From: Thermovibrio guaymasensis
GTDB lineage: Bacteria; Aquificota; Aquificia; Desulfurobacteriales; Desulfurobacteriaceae
Assembly: GCF_003633715.1 (NCBI RefSeq)
Contig: NZ_RBIE01000002.1
Span: forward strand, 1-64,000
DNA length: 64,000 nt
Direction of reading: 5' to 3'
Shown: one piece after another, positions 1-9,347 of the stretch
Layout: each line of letters opens with the position of its first letter
Position numbering within the stretch: position 1 is the first letter of the stretch
The notes under the pieces: generated by a model
The model's input: the letters and a program-made list of their open reading frames with translations, nothing else
The model's database searches: none
What the model was told of the DNA's origin: nothing
Translations under genes and position numbers: made by a program

Positions 1-83
1 CCATTCCGAACTCGGAAGTTAAGCCCGCCAGCGCCGATGATACTGCCCGCGGGAGCGGGTGGGAAAGTAGGGCGGTGCCAGGC
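1..83 (+). rRNA. rrf: 5S ribosomal RNA, 3' part (cut by window edge)
   Basis: The window opens inside a 5S rRNA. The loop B/helix III segment CCATTCCGAACTCGGAAGTT is the universal 5S signature, and the gene closes with GGTGCCAGGC at about position 83, followed at once by a T-run. The 5' third and the rest of the rRNA operon lie upstream of the window. The 5S is the last gene of its operon. Confidence 0.93.
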
Positions 84-97
84 TTTTTTTATTTTTC
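83..97 (+). terminator. T-run ending the rRNA operon
   Basis: Seven T residues, one A and five more T residues directly follow the 3' end of the 5S. The terminal helix of 5S itself (its 5' arm lies outside the window) could act as the stem, so this is a plausible intrinsic end of the rRNA transcript. No separate hairpin is visible. Confidence 0.45.
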
Positions 98-141
98 CAC
101 CTTATCTCTTCTTCAAACATCTCCTATGTAGGAGGTGGAAA

Positions 142-387
142 ATGGAACTCTGGGTAAGAGTTAAAGAGGGAGAGAAAAGTCAAAAAATCCAAGGTTCTCT
201 AAAGAAAATCTTTGAACAAATAAAGGAAAATTACAACCAATCTCCTCAAATTCTCGCCTTCAACGGAACAAAGAGGGAAAGGAGACGCTTTAAGAGGGAG
301 CTCCGTCAAGCAGGAAAGGATTTACTTAAAGCTGCAGAGAACTATTTAAACTGGTACAGAAGGTGTAAAAGGTTCGCTAATAACTAA
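142..387 (+). CDS. Unknown basic protein, 81 residues
   Basis: I do not recognise this protein. It starts at ATG 142 behind a strong ribosome-binding site (AGGAGGTGG, 130-138); the open frame runs further upstream to 37, but that part overlaps 5S rRNA and is rejected. The product is highly charged, Lys/Arg-rich, predicted helical in its second half (about residues 47-78), with a short Arg-rich patch near residues 44-51 and no signal peptide or membrane segment. It sits alone between the rRNA operon and its own terminator at 393-421. The basic character would suit RNA or DNA binding, but nothing specific supports a function. Confidence 0.7.
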   Translation: MELWVRVKEGEKSQKIQGSLKKIFEQIKENYNQSPQILAFNGTKRERRRFKRELRQAGKDLLKAAENYLNWYRRCKRFANN

Positions 388-392
388 TAACT

Positions 393-421
393 GGGCGGGA
401 AAATCCGCCCTTTATTTTTTT
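393..421 (+). terminator. Intrinsic terminator after the 81-residue ORF
   Basis: A perfect 6-bp GC stem (GGGCGG at 393-398 with CCGCCC at 405-410, loop GAAAAT) is followed by TTTATTTTTTT. It lies five bases after the ORF stop codon and is a textbook rho-independent terminator. Confidence 0.9.
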
Positions 422-517
422 CCGACTTATTCAAGTAAGTTATTCACAAAAAAAATAAAAACCCAAACTTCCCCACTCCCAACAAGTTCCTCAGAGGAAA
501 GCATTTCCCTTTTGAGT

Positions 518-523
518 TATAAT
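518..523 (+). promoter_or_regulatory. Candidate -10 box for the pheS operon
   Basis: A consensus TATAAT lies 35 bases before the pheS start. The expected -35 region (about 495-500, AGGAAA) is poor, so this is only a candidate. A start site near 530 would leave a leader of about 28 bases, too short for a T-box or for a leader-peptide attenuator. The rest of 422-557 is AT-rich and shows nothing else I can name. Confidence 0.4.
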
Positions 524-557
524 TTCCCACCACACAAAACAAAAGAGGGAAACTGAA

Positions 558-1574
558 ATGATTGATAAGCTTAAAGAGGAGTTTACCGATAAGCTTAAAA
601 ATGTTTCAAACCTTGAAGAGTTAGAACAGTTAAGGGTTGAATACATCGGAAGGAAAGGAAAGGTCACAGAGCTCCTTAAGAAGATTCCTTCCTTACCTCC
701 TGAGGAGAGGAAAGAGTTTGGAAAAGCGTGCAACCAGCTAAAAAGGGAGATAGAAACCTTAATAAAGGAAAAGGGAAAAGAACTTAAAGAGAAGGGAAAG
801 GCTGAGAAGTTAAGAAAGGAGAGGATAGATATAACACTCCCTGGAAGGAAGAGAGGATTAGGAGCTCTCCACCCAGTAACGAGGACTTTAAAAGAGATAG
901 TAAGGATATTTACGAGTATGGGATTCTCAATAGCAGAAGGCCCAGAGATAGAGACGGACTTTTACAACTTTGAGGCCCTCAACATACCCAAAGGACACCC
1001 TGCAAGGGAGATGCAGGATACCTTCTACATTTCAGAGGATGTAGTTCTGAGAACCCACACCTCCCCCGTCCAAATAAGGGTAATGGAGAAGAACTCTCCT
1101 CCAATTCAGATAATCGCCCCCGGAAAAGTTTACAGGAAGGACGCCGACGTAACGCATACGCCGATGTTTCATCAGGTTGAAGGCTTAATGGTTGATCAAA
1201 AAGTTACATTTGCAGACTTAAAAGGCGTTTTAGAGGTCTTCTTAAGGGAGGTCTTTGGCTCAGATACGAAAGTCCGATTTAGACCGTCCTACTTCCCCTT
1301 TACCGAACCCAGCGCAGAAGTTGACATCGGATGCGTAATATGTGGAGGAAAGGGCTGTAAGGTCTGTAAAGGAACTGGTTGGCTTGAGATATTAGGTTGT
1401 GGAATGGTAGACCCAGCAGTCTTCAAGGCAGTTGGTATAAACCCTGAGGTTTACCAGGGCTTTGCCTTTGGAATGGGAGTTGAGAGAATTGCCATGCTCA
1501 AGTACGGTATTGACGATTTAAGGCTCTTCTTTGAAAACGACGTTAGATTTTTAAGACAGTTCAGGGGTGAGTAA
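558..1574 (+). CDS. pheS: Phenylalanine-tRNA ligase alpha subunit
   Basis: PheS is the catalytic alpha subunit of the cytoplasmic alpha2-beta2 enzyme that charges tRNA-Phe. The 338 residues match the usual bacterial length: an N-terminal coiled-coil arm (about 1-90) and a class II catalytic core with motif 2 around the Phe pocket (HQVEGLMVD) and motif 3 near the C-terminus ([18 protein letters not shown]). A Cys-rich insertion with [17 protein letters not shown] near residue 258 is seen in many bacterial PheS proteins. The start at ATG 558 follows GAGGG at 545-549. pheT follows two bases after the stop, so both subunits are surely co-transcribed. Confidence 0.98.
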   Translation: MIDKLKEEFTDKLKNVSNLEELEQLRVEYIGRKGKVTELLKKIPSLPPEERKEFGKACNQLKREIETLIKEKGKELKEKGKAEKLRKERIDITLPGRKRGLGALHPVTRTLKEIVRIFTSMGFSIAEGPEIETDFYNFEALNIPKGHPAREMQDTFYISEDVVLRTHTSPVQIRVMEKNSPPIQIIAPGKVYRKDADVTHTPMFHQVEGLMVDQKVTFADLKGVLEVFLREVFGSDTKVRFRPSYFPFTEPSAEVDIGCVICGGKGCKVCKGTGWLEILGCGMVDPAVFKAVGINPEVYQGFAFGMGVERIAMLKYGIDDLRLFFENDVRFLRQFRGE

Positions 1575-1576
1575 AG

Positions 1577-3958
1577 ATGAAGATTACATACAGGTGGCTT
1601 AACGAGTTTATAGACGTTAGCGACTTAAGCGCTCAGGAAGTTGCAGATATACTAACCGACGTCGGTATAGAGGTTGACTCTGTCCGCTACGCTGGAGAAA
1701 ACCTTGAAAAGGTTGTAACTGGAAAGATCATTGAAATATCAAAACACCCAAACGCTGACAGGTTAAAGATCTGCCAGGTTGACGTTGGAGAAACTGTTTT
1801 ACAGATAGTTACGGGAGCTGATAACGTATTTGAAGGAGCAGTTGTCCCTGTTGCCCTTCACGGAGCTAAGCTTCCAATAGGAGTAAGAATTAAAAAGAGT
1901 AAGCTGAGGGGAGCTGTTTCAAACGGTATGCTCTGTTCAGAGGAGGAGCTGGGACTTACTGAATCTGCAAGCGGAATAATGATACTCCCAGATGATACAC
2001 CAATTGGAAGGGATATAAAGGAAGTCCTTAACCTTGACGACTGGATAATTGAGTATGAGATAACAACAAACAGGCCAGATGCTCTATCGGTTTTAGGGAT
2101 AGCAAGGGAACTTAGAGCAGTTTTAGGAAGGCAGATAACTCTCCCTGAAACTTCCTACAAGGAAGGGGACTTTGAGGCTCAGGAGGAGGTAAGCCTTAAA
2201 GTCCTTGACGGAGCAGCCTGCCCAAGGTATGAAGGATTTGTCGTTAAAGGAATAGAAAACAGGGAAAGTCCCCTTTGGCTCAAAGTTAGGCTCTACCTTG
2301 TAGGTTTAAGGCCGATAAATGCGGTAGTTGACGTAACAAACTACGTTATGTACGAACTGGGACAACCCCTCCACGCATTTGACCTTAGGAAGCTAGCTGG
2401 AAGGGAAGTTGTAGTAAGAAGAGCTAGGAAAGGAGAGAAAATAAGGACTTTAGACGGAGTTGAAAGGGAGCTCTCAGAAGAGGACCTCGTAATAGCAGAC
2501 TCTGAAAGGCCAGTAGCCATTGCTGGGATAATAGGAGGAGAGGAGAGCGGAACTGATTTCTCAACAGAGGAACTCTTTTTAGAGAGTGCCCACTTTGAAC
2601 CTATGACTGTAAGGAGGACTTCCAAGAGGCTCGGAATTTCAACTGACGCTTCCTACAGGTTTGAAAGGGGAGCAGACATTGAATCCTGTGAATTTGCAGG
2701 AAAGAGAGCTCTCCACCTAATCCAGAAGTTAACAGGCGGAGAGGTTGCAAAGGGGAAGGTCTCTTTCTACCCTAAGCCTTACACTCCAAAGGTAATCGTC
2801 TTTAACCCTGAAAGGGCAACAAAGCTCCTTGGAGTAAACATCCCTTCAAGGAAGGCATACGACATACTTACGGGCCTTGGATTTACAGTTAAAAAGGAGA
2901 GGGAATACGTAGTAGTTAAAGTCCCCTCCTGGAGGAAGTACGACGTAGGAAGGGAAATAGACCTCATAGAAGAGGTTGTAAGAATCTTTGGGATGAAAAA
3001 CGTTGTTAGCTCCTACCCCCTAATGCACTCTGAAGTAAAGAAGAACTTTGAACCATTTAGAGTAGAAAGGGTTAAAGAGCTTTTAAGTGACCTGGGGTTA
3101 ACTGAAGCAATCAACTACTCCTTCATTGGAGAAAGTTTATACAGTAAGTTCAACCTACAAACCGGCTCCCTCGTAAAGATTAAGAACCCGCTCTCTGAAG
3201 AGTGGGTCTACATGAGAAACTTCATCTTCCCAAGCCTGGTTCAAAACGCAGTAAACAACATAAACAGGAACGAGAAAGACGTATTCCTATTTGAAGCCGC
3301 AAAGGTCTTTGAGCCAACGGAGGGAGAACTTCCAAAGGAGATCTTAAAGCTCGGAATTGTAATGACGGGAGAGGTTCCCGAGGGGCTATTCTCCAAGAGA
3401 GAGGTAGACTTTTACGACCTTAAGGGAGTTATTGAGGAAGTACTCTCCTTCTTAAGACTAAAAGGAGAGTTTGAAAGGGAAGAGGAGAAAGATTACCTAC
3501 ACCCGGGACAGAGTGCAAGAGTTAAAGTAAAAGGAGAAACCGTCGGATTTTTAGGGAAACTCCACCCAGATGTCCTTGAAAGGTTTGATGTAAAACAGGA
3601 TATTTACGTAGCAGAAGTTGAACTTGGAAAGCTACTTGAAATGGCAAAAGAAGAGAGAATAGAGTTTAAGCAAATTCCAAAGTTCCCTCCGGTCATGAGG
3701 GACATTGCAGTAATAGTTGACGAAGACGTCCCCGTTGCACAAATTGAAGGTGTAATAGAGAGAGCCGCTAAGTACCTTTACAAAGTGGAACTCTTTGACG
3801 TCTACAAAGGAAAGGGAGTTCCTGAGGGTAAAAAGAGCGTAGCCTTTTCTTTAACCTTCAGAGCTCCAGACAGAACCCTTTCAGACGAAGAGGTTAACAG
3901 GGTTCTAGATGCTATAATTGAGGAGCTTGAAAAAGTAGGAGCTAAACTAAGGGGCTAA
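1577..3958 (+). CDS. pheT: Phenylalanine-tRNA ligase beta subunit
   Basis: PheT is the structural and editing beta subunit of phenylalanyl-tRNA synthetase. Its 793 residues show the family layout: an N-terminal EMAP/OB-fold tRNA-binding domain (about 40-150), the B3/B4 editing domain that hydrolyses Tyr-tRNA-Phe, the B5 domain, a core resembling a class II fold, and a C-terminal anticodon-binding FDX-ACB domain (about 700-793, IPKFPPVMRDIAVIV). ATG 1577 is two bases after the pheS stop, and the ribosome-binding site GGTGAG lies within the end of pheS. Nothing is missing or broken. Confidence 0.98.
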   Translation: MKITYRWLNEFIDVSDLSAQEVADILTDVGIEVDSVRYAGENLEKVVTGKIIEISKHPNADRLKICQVDVGETVLQIVTGADNVFEGAVVPVALHGAKLPIGVRIKKSKLRGAVSNGMLCSEEELGLTESASGIMILPDDTPIGRDIKEVLNLDDWIIEYEITTNRPDALSVLGIARELRAVLGRQITLPETSYKEGDFEAQEEVSLKVLDGAACPRYEGFVVKGIENRESPLWLKVRLYLVGLRPINAVVDVTNYVMYELGQPLHAFDLRKLAGREVVVRRARKGEKIRTLDGVERELSEEDLVIADSERPVAIAGIIGGEESGTDFSTEELFLESAHFEPMTVRRTSKRLGISTDASYRFERGADIESCEFAGKRALHLIQKLTGGEVAKGKVSFYPKPYTPKVIVFNPERATKLLGVNIPSRKAYDILTGLGFTVKKEREYVVVKVPSWRKYDVGREIDLIEEVVRIFGMKNVVSSYPLMHSEVKKNFEPFRVERVKELLSDLGLTEAINYSFIGESLYSKFNLQTGSLVKIKNPLSEEWVYMRNFIFPSLVQNAVNNINRNEKDVFLFEAAKVFEPTEGELPKEILKLGIVMTGEVPEGLFSKREVDFYDLKGVIEEVLSFLRLKGEFEREEEKDYLHPGQSARVKVKGETVGFLGKLHPDVLERFDVKQDIYVAEVELGKLLEMAKEERIEFKQIPKFPPVMRDIAVIVDEDVPVAQIEGVIERAAKYLYKVELFDVYKGKGVPEGKKSVAFSLTFRAPDRTLSDEEVNRVLDAIIEELEKVGAKLRG

Positions 3959-3968
3959 GAGGAAGATT

Positions 3969-4265
3969 GTGAGCTTACCAAATACTGTTGAAGTAATAAT
4001 TTCCGGCAGGAAATTTACGATAAAGACGGATAAAGACCCAGATTACGTAAAGAGCCTCGCCCAGCGCCTTGAGGTTATGATAGAGAAAATAAAGGCAGGC
4101 AACAGCAGGGTTACGTTTGACAAAGCCCTGATTGTTGCCTGCTTCTACTTACTCGATGAGAACGAATCGCTGAAAGGTCAAATCAGGGAACTCGGAGAAG
4201 AGATAAAGAGGCTTGAAGAGGGAGCAAAACTGCTTGTTACCACCGGTAAGAAGCTTGCCCCCTAA
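3969..4265 (+). CDS. zapA: Cell division protein ZapA
   Basis: This 98-residue protein fits the ZapA family of FtsZ-ring stabilisers: an N-terminal globular part (EVIISGRKFTIKTDKDPDYV) followed by a helix that would form the tetrameric coiled coil. The GTG start at 3969 follows GAGGAAG with good spacing, ten bases after pheT. The order pheT-zapA-5-formyl-THF cyclo-ligase-rny occurs in several bacteria and supports the assignment. The family is small and weakly conserved, so the call rests partly on context. Confidence 0.88.
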   Translation: MSLPNTVEVIISGRKFTIKTDKDPDYVKSLAQRLEVMIEKIKAGNSRVTFDKALIVACFYLLDENESLKGQIRELGEEIKRLEEGAKLLVTTGKKLAP

Positions 4266-4278
4266 CAATCTTCCTTGA

Positions 4279-4301
4279 AGCCCCTAGAAAACTTAGGGGT
4301 T
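4279..4301 (+). promoter_or_regulatory. Hairpin masking the ribosome-binding site of the cyclo-ligase gene
   Basis: CCCCTA (4281-4286) pairs perfectly with TAGGGG (4294-4299), and flanking A-T and G-T pairs extend the stem to about eight pairs around a seven-base loop. The 3' arm contains the only Shine-Dalgarno-like bases (AGGGG) ahead of the GTG start at 4308. There is no T-run, so it is not an ordinary terminator. It could limit translation of the cyclo-ligase unless ribosomes leaving zapA, or high temperature, open it. That role is inference. Confidence 0.45.
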
Positions 4302-4307
4302 ATCAAT

Positions 4308-4880
4308 GTGTCTAAAAAAGAGATAATAAGACAGAAGCTAAAAGAGAAAAGGCTTCTCCTAACACCCGACGAAGTCAAAAGGAAAAGCCAGAAAATAGTT
4401 CAGGAGCTGGAAAGGTTAGTCAAGGAACTAAAAGCCTCCTCTTTCCTCTTTTACCACCCCATAAAAAACGAGCCCGACATCACCCCCCTTGCTGAAAAGC
4501 TAATTCGGGAAGGTAAAACTGTGGCCTTTCCCAAAGTGATAGGAAGGGAGATTACCCCCTTAAGAGTCAAATCGCTCTCAGAACTCCTACCGGGAAGGTT
4601 TGGAATAAAAGAACCTCCATACAGACCGGATTTCATTTTGAGGGAAGTTGAAGTAGTTTTCGTTCCAGGAATCGCCTTTGATAAAAAGGGCTACAGAATA
4701 GGCTTTGGAGGAGGCTACTACGACAGGTTACTTGAAAAATTCCCGGTAAAGTCCAAAATTGGAGTTTGCTTTGACTTCCAACTTACAGAGGAAGTACCTA
4801 AAGAACCCTTTGACATACCAGTTGACGTTATAGTTACAGACAAAACAACTGTAAGGAGGAAAGAATGGAAACAATCTTAG
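4308..4880 (+). CDS. 5-formyltetrahydrofolate cyclo-ligase
   Basis: This ATP-dependent cytoplasmic enzyme converts 5-formyl-THF to 5,10-methenyl-THF and so returns a dead-end folate to the one-carbon pool. About 190 residues; the C-terminal motif [11 protein letters not shown] is the family signature, preceded by [14 protein letters not shown] place the start at GTG 4308 (MSKKEIIRQ); an in-frame TTG at 4275 has no ribosome-binding site and would lie across a hairpin. It overlaps the start of rny by 16 bp. Its position after zapA matches the widespread zapA-ygfA linkage, but no room remains for a 6S RNA between them. Confidence 0.93.
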   Translation: MSKKEIIRQKLKEKRLLLTPDEVKRKSQKIVQELERLVKELKASSFLFYHPIKNEPDITPLAEKLIREGKTVAFPKVIGREITPLRVKSLSELLPGRFGIKEPPYRPDFILREVEVVFVPGIAFDKKGYRIGFGGGYYDRLLEKFPVKSKIGVCFDFQLTEEVPKEPFDIPVDVIVTDKTTVRRKEWKQS

Positions 4881-6538
4881 TTGCGATATTTGCCGTTCTA
4901 ACAGGCCTAGCAGGAGGCTACGTTGTAGGAACTAAAAAAGGACAGGCAATAAAAGAGGACATTGAAAAGAAAGTCTTAGAAAAGGCTGAAAGGGAAGCAG
5001 AGGAGCTAATCAAAAGGGCCGAGAGGGACGCTCAGGAGATAAAGGAAAAGGCTCAAAAGCTTCTAGAAGAGGCAAGGGAAAAGTACGAGGATATGAAGAA
5101 AAAAGCTCTCCTTGAGGCAAAAGAGGAAGTCTTAAAGGAAAAGGAGAAGGTAGAGGAAGAGCTCAGAGAAAAGAGGAAGGAGTTAAGTGAGCTTGAGAAA
5201 AGGCTCCTAAGGAGGGAAGAGTACTTAGATAAGAGGGAAACGACCCTTGACAAGAGAGAGGAGAACCTTGATAGGCGAGCAGACTTCCTTGATAAATTAG
5301 AGGCAGAGCTTGAGGAGAAGAGAACAGAGGTAGAAAAGCTTGAAGCAGAGCTCCTTGAAAAGGAGATGAAAGTTAACCAGCTAATTGAGGAAGAACTGAA
5401 GAAACTTGAAGAGATATCCGGAATGACAAGGGAAGAAGCCCAGGAAGAGCTCATGAGAAGGATGGAAGACGAAATAAGGAGAGACCTTGCAGTAAGGTAT
5501 AAGAGAATTGAAGAGGAATTTGAGTCTACAGTTGATAGAAGGGCAAAAAAGATACTTGCAACTGCAATCCAGAGGTTATCAACCGATATCGTAGCCGAAA
5601 CAACAGTTTCAGTAGTTGACCTTCCAAACAACGAGATGAAGGGAAGAATTATAGGTAGAGAAGGAAGGAACATAAGGGCCTTTGAGCTTGCCACAGGAGT
5701 TGACCTCATCATTGACGACACCCCCGAAGCTGTAACTATCTCAAGCTTTGATCCTGTAAGGAGGGAAATTGCAAGGATAGCACTTGAAAGGCTCGTGGCT
5801 GATGGAAGGATTCACCCTGCAAGGATAGAGGAGGTAGTTGAAAAGGTTAAGGGGGAAATTGAACAGGAAATCCTCAATGCAGCAGAGGAGGTCCTGTTTG
5901 AACTTGGAATAGATAACGTTCACCCAGAGCTAAAGAAACTCCTCGGTAAACTTAAGTTCAGGACTAGCTACGGCCAGAACGTCCTACAGCACGTAAAGGA
6001 GGTAGCCTACCTTTCTGGAATGATAGCTGCCGAAATTGGCGCAGACGTTCAGCTTGCAAAGAGGGCAGGACTCTTCCACGATATAGGAAAGGCCGTAAGC
6101 CACGAAGTTGAGGGATCCCACGCAATAATCGGTGCAGACATACTTAAGAAGTACGGAGAGCCTGAGGCTGTGGTAAACGCTGCTGCTGCCCACCACGGAG
6201 AGGTTGAGTTTACCTGCATTGAGTCAATATGCGCAGCCACTGCCGACGCCCTATCTGCAGCAAGGCCTGGAGCAAGGAGGGAAAGTTTAGAGGCCTACAT
6301 TAAGAGGATTGAGAAGCTAGAGAGTATCGCTGAATCGTTCCCCGGAGTTATGAAGGCCTTTGCAATTCAGGCAGGTAGAGAGATTAGGATAATGGTTGAA
6401 CCAGACAAGATAACAGACGAGGAGGCTGCATTCCTCGCCCACCAAATTTCAAAGAAGATTGAAGAAGAGGTTCAGTACCCAGGACAGATTAAAGTTACAG
6501 TCATAAGGGAAACGAGGGCCGTTGACTATGCAAAGTAA
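4865..6538 (+). CDS. rny: Ribonuclease Y
   Basis: RNase Y is a membrane-tethered endoribonuclease that initiates mRNA decay. The 557 residues show an N-terminal transmembrane helix (about 2-20), a long Glu/Lys/Arg-rich coiled coil (about 25-200), a KH domain with [15 protein letters not shown] (about residue 257), and an HD domain with the metal-binding FHDIGKAV (about residue 403) and AHHGE. ATG 4865 follows AGGAGGAA and lies within the end of the cyclo-ligase gene. Its 3' end overlaps selB. The repetitive Lys/Glu coding of the coiled coil creates a spurious Ser-rich frame on the other strand. Confidence 0.97.
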   Translation: METILVAIFAVLTGLAGGYVVGTKKGQAIKEDIEKKVLEKAEREAEELIKRAERDAQEIKEKAQKLLEEAREKYEDMKKKALLEAKEEVLKEKEKVEEELREKRKELSELEKRLLRREEYLDKRETTLDKREENLDRRADFLDKLEAELEEKRTEVEKLEAELLEKEMKVNQLIEEELKKLEEISGMTREEAQEELMRRMEDEIRRDLAVRYKRIEEEFESTVDRRAKKILATAIQRLSTDIVAETTVSVVDLPNNEMKGRIIGREGRNIRAFELATGVDLIIDDTPEAVTISSFDPVRREIARIALERLVADGRIHPARIEEVVEKVKGEIEQEILNAAEEVLFELGIDNVHPELKKLLGKLKFRTSYGQNVLQHVKEVAYLSGMIAAEIGADVQLAKRAGLFHDIGKAVSHEVEGSHAIIGADILKKYGEPEAVVNAAAAHHGEVEFTCIESICAATADALSAARPGARRESLEAYIKRIEKLESIAESFPGVMKAFAIQAGREIRIMVEPDKITDEEAAFLAHQISKKIEEEVQYPGQIKVTVIRETRAVDYAK

Positions 6539-8432
6539 GAAATTCCTCGTAGTTGGAACTGCCGGACACATAGACCACGGGAAAACCAGCTTAATTAGAG
6601 CTCTAACCGGAATTGACACGGACAGGTGGGAAGAGGAGAAGAGAAGGGGAATGACTATTGACTTGGGGTTTGCCCACCTTCAGCTCCCCTCTGGAGTTTC
6701 AGCCGGAATAGTTGACGTTCCAGGACACGAGAAGTTCATAAAGAACATGCTTGCAGGTGCCCACGGCCTTGACGTAGTCCTCTTCATAGTTGCGGCAGAC
6801 GAAGGAATTATGCCCCAGACAAAGGAACACTTAACAGTGTGCCAAAGCTTAGGAACGAAAAAAGGGATAGTTGTTTTAACGAAAAAGGACCTGGTTGATG
6901 AGGATTGGCTTGAACTTGTAAAGGAAGAAGTTAAGGAGTTTTCTAGGGGAACTTTCTTAGAGGGAGCTCCAATAGTTACCGTTTCCTCAAAGACTGGAGA
7001 GGGAATAGATGAACTAATTAAAGAGCTTGATAGAATTGCCATTGAAACCGAACCTAAAGAGAGTGGAGGAATTTTAAGGCTTCCAGTTGACCGCTCCTTT
7101 ACGGTAAAGGGCTTTGGAACGGTTATAACCGGAACCCTCCTATCTGGAAAGGTTAAAGTGGGAGATGAAGTTGAGATCCTTCCACCAGGGAAAAGGGTAA
7201 AGGTAAGGGGAATTCAGGTTCACGGGGAGAAAGTAGAGGAAGCAGTGGCCGGCCAGAGAACGGCCCTCAACTTATCGGACGTTAAGAAAGAGGAGATTAC
7301 AAGGGGAGACTTAATAGCAACTCCCGGATATCTTAAACCTACAAATATGGTTGACGTTCTAGTGGAACTCTCTAAGGACGCAGAGGTCATAGTAACTTCT
7401 GGATTTAAGCTTCACTTCCACCACCTTACGAGTGAATCGGAAGGAGAGCTCTTTTTAATAGACAAGGACGAACTCCTACCTGGAGAGAAGGCTCTAGCCC
7501 AAATAAGGTTGAAGGACGAAGTTGTTCCCGTTTACGGGGATAGGTTTGTAATTAGGAACTACTCTCCAGCAACCGTGATTGGAGGAGGGAAAATCTTAGA
7601 CCCCCTCCCCCACAGGAAGTTTAGAAGGAGGTTAAGGGAGGAATTTAAAGAGAAGCTAGAGAAAATAATTGGTGGTAGTTTGAAGGAAAGAGTCCTTGCC
7701 CATTTAAGGTTAAAGGAACCAATTACGACAAAAGAACTAATACAGCTACTAAACTTAAAACCAGAAGAAGCTGATAAGACCGTTGAGACTCTACTAAGTG
7801 AAGGTCTTGTAGTTAAAGCGGGTCAGGAAATCTACACTAGGGAAAAGTTAGAAGAGATAAAGAAAAGGGTTTTGGAGCTCCTAGACAGAACCCACAGTGA
7901 GACTCCAATAGCTGAAGGATTAACTCTTCAGGAGATAAAGAGTAAACTGAAGGAGAGCAAAGAGCTCATAGAAATGGCAGTGAGGGAGCTCCTGAAAGAA
8001 TCTAAAATAGAGGAAAACCAAGGATTCCTAAGGATAAGGGGATTTGAGCCACGGGAGGAAGGAGTTTACAAGGAACTCGTTCCAAAAGTTGAAGCTCTAA
8101 TCTGTAAAGGCGAATTTACTCCACCATCGGTTAAAGAGATAGGGAAATTGGTTGGAACAGGCGAGGAAAAAGTTAACACAATAGCCTCTTACCTCGTTAG
8201 AAGGAAAGGCTACCATAGAATAGGAGAACTGCTAATCTCCCCTGAGAGCTTTAACAGGATAAGGGAGATTCTGAAGAGACACTTTTCAAAGAAAGAGACC
8301 CTCTCTGTTGGAGAGTTTAAAGATTACTTGGGAGTTAGCAGGAAGTTTGCCATTCCCCTCTTAGAATACCTTGACTCCCTTGGTCTAACTCAGAGAAGGG
8401 AAAGTGAAAGGGTAAAAGGGGAAAGGCTGTAG
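6528..8432 (+). CDS. selB: Selenocysteine-specific elongation factor SelB
   Basis: SelB delivers Sec-tRNA to UGA codons marked by a SECIS hairpin. The protein (634 residues from ATG 6528) has an EF-Tu-like GTPase domain with P-loop [19 protein letters not shown] and the NKxD variant TKKD, then two beta-barrel domains and a C-terminal string of winged helices (about residue 380 on) that read the SECIS. An in-frame TTG at 6522 is a weaker start. It overlaps the rny stop by 11 bp. It implies selenoproteins in this organism, although I found no selA, selC, selD or UGA-interrupted gene in this window. Confidence 0.97.
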   Translation: MQSKKFLVVGTAGHIDHGKTSLIRALTGIDTDRWEEEKRRGMTIDLGFAHLQLPSGVSAGIVDVPGHEKFIKNMLAGAHGLDVVLFIVAADEGIMPQTKEHLTVCQSLGTKKGIVVLTKKDLVDEDWLELVKEEVKEFSRGTFLEGAPIVTVSSKTGEGIDELIKELDRIAIETEPKESGGILRLPVDRSFTVKGFGTVITGTLLSGKVKVGDEVEILPPGKRVKVRGIQVHGEKVEEAVAGQRTALNLSDVKKEEITRGDLIATPGYLKPTNMVDVLVELSKDAEVIVTSGFKLHFHHLTSESEGELFLIDKDELLPGEKALAQIRLKDEVVPVYGDRFVIRNYSPATVIGGGKILDPLPHRKFRRRLREEFKEKLEKIIGGSLKERVLAHLRLKEPITTKELIQLLNLKPEEADKTVETLLSEGLVVKAGQEIYTREKLEEIKKRVLELLDRTHSETPIAEGLTLQEIKSKLKESKELIEMAVRELLKESKIEENQGFLRIRGFEPREEGVYKELVPKVEALICKGEFTPPSVKEIGKLVGTGEEKVNTIASYLVRRKGYHRIGELLISPESFNRIREILKRHFSKKETLSVGEFKDYLGVSRKFAIPLLEYLDSLGLTQRRESERVKGERL

Positions 8433-9319
8433 TGGAACAGCTCCTAATAAACGTAGTACTTCCCCTATACCTGCTAATCGGAACAGGTTATCTCTTTGGT
8501 AAGTTAAAAACTGAACTTGAGACAAATACAATCTCATTCATCGTTCTATACCTGTTTGCCCCTTCCCTAATATTTTCGTCATTTAGGAAAGTTGAGATAA
8601 CACCGGAGAACTTCATTCATATATCACTAACGGCACTCTTTGTCTTTGCCTTCTCCTACCTACTTTCAGTTTTAACCGAAAAGGCAGTTTTGAAGGCGAA
8701 AGAGCCGGCATTTGAGATCTCAGCAACTGTAATGAACGCTGGATACTTAGGAATTCCTCTGATTTACCTGATGTTCGGTGAGGGAGCTCTTCCCTACGCA
8801 ATTTCGTTCATGGTAGTTATGGCAGTCTACCACTTTACCTTCGGGATTTTAATCTTAAAGGGAAACGAAATTAAAGAGGGGCTAGTTGCAATCTTTAAAA
8901 TACCCCTCATCTACGCAGTTCTCCTTGCCTTTCTACTAAAGGAAGTGGAGCTCCCGCCAGGAATAGAGAAGGTTCTTAAGCTAACAGGTGATTCAACTAT
9001 GCCCCTGATGCTCGTATCAATAGGGATTTCCCTCTCAAGAGTTTCGGTAGACCAGGTTAAAGAGGCCTTCTTGGCCTCAGCCGTTAGGTTCATAGGAGGA
9101 ACCTTAGGGGCACTAATTGCAGTCTTACTCTTTAAGAGCCCTCCCCTTTTAAAGAAGGTCTTAGTAGTCCAGTCCTCCCTTCCCTCAGCAGTCCTCAACT
9201 ACGTTCTCTGTGAGGAGTTTAAAACAAATTCAAAGCTTGCTGCATCAATAATCTTTATATCTACTCTCCTCTTCCTCCTCTACTTCCCGCTTTTAGCCTA
9301 CGTTATCTCTTTTCTATAA
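8432..9319 (+). CDS. AEC-family membrane permease
   Basis: A polytopic inner-membrane protein of 295 residues with about ten hydrophobic segments in two halves (residues 3-150 and 155-295), characteristic of the auxin efflux carrier/malate permease family. The first half has VMNAGYLGIPL and the second VVQSSLPSAVLNYVL, the paired helix-break motifs of the inverted repeat. The GTG start at 8432 shares one base with the selB stop. The substrate cannot be told from sequence; small organic anions are known for relatives. Its operon neighbours do not point to one. Confidence 0.85.
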   Translation: MEQLLINVVLPLYLLIGTGYLFGKLKTELETNTISFIVLYLFAPSLIFSSFRKVEITPENFIHISLTALFVFAFSYLLSVLTEKAVLKAKEPAFEISATVMNAGYLGIPLIYLMFGEGALPYAISFMVVMAVYHFTFGILILKGNEIKEGLVAIFKIPLIYAVLLAFLLKEVELPPGIEKVLKLTGDSTMPLMLVSIGISLSRVSVDQVKEAFLASAVRFIGGTLGALIAVLLFKSPPLLKKVLVVQSSLPSAVLNYVLCEEFKTNSKLAASIIFISTLLFLLYFPLLAYVISFL

Positions 9320-9347
9320 TTAGGAAAAGCTTACAGGAGATTAGGTT

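Noticed and set aside
37-141. Upstream extension of the 81-residue ORF into the 5S rRNA
   Set aside because: It lies in 5S rRNA sequence and has no ribosome-binding site; ATG 142 has a strong one.
422-557. T-box or leader attenuator ahead of pheS
   Set aside because: No T-box sequence or antiterminator stem is visible and the predicted leader is about 28 bases.
4266-4307. 6S RNA, which often sits between zapA and the cyclo-ligase gene
   Set aside because: Only about 42 bp separate the genes, far too short for a 6S RNA.
5053-5721. Long minus-strand frame of 222 codons under rny
   Set aside because: It is the reverse reading of Lys/Glu-rich coiled-coil codons, which gives a Ser/Leu-rich low-complexity product without ribosome-binding site or family features.
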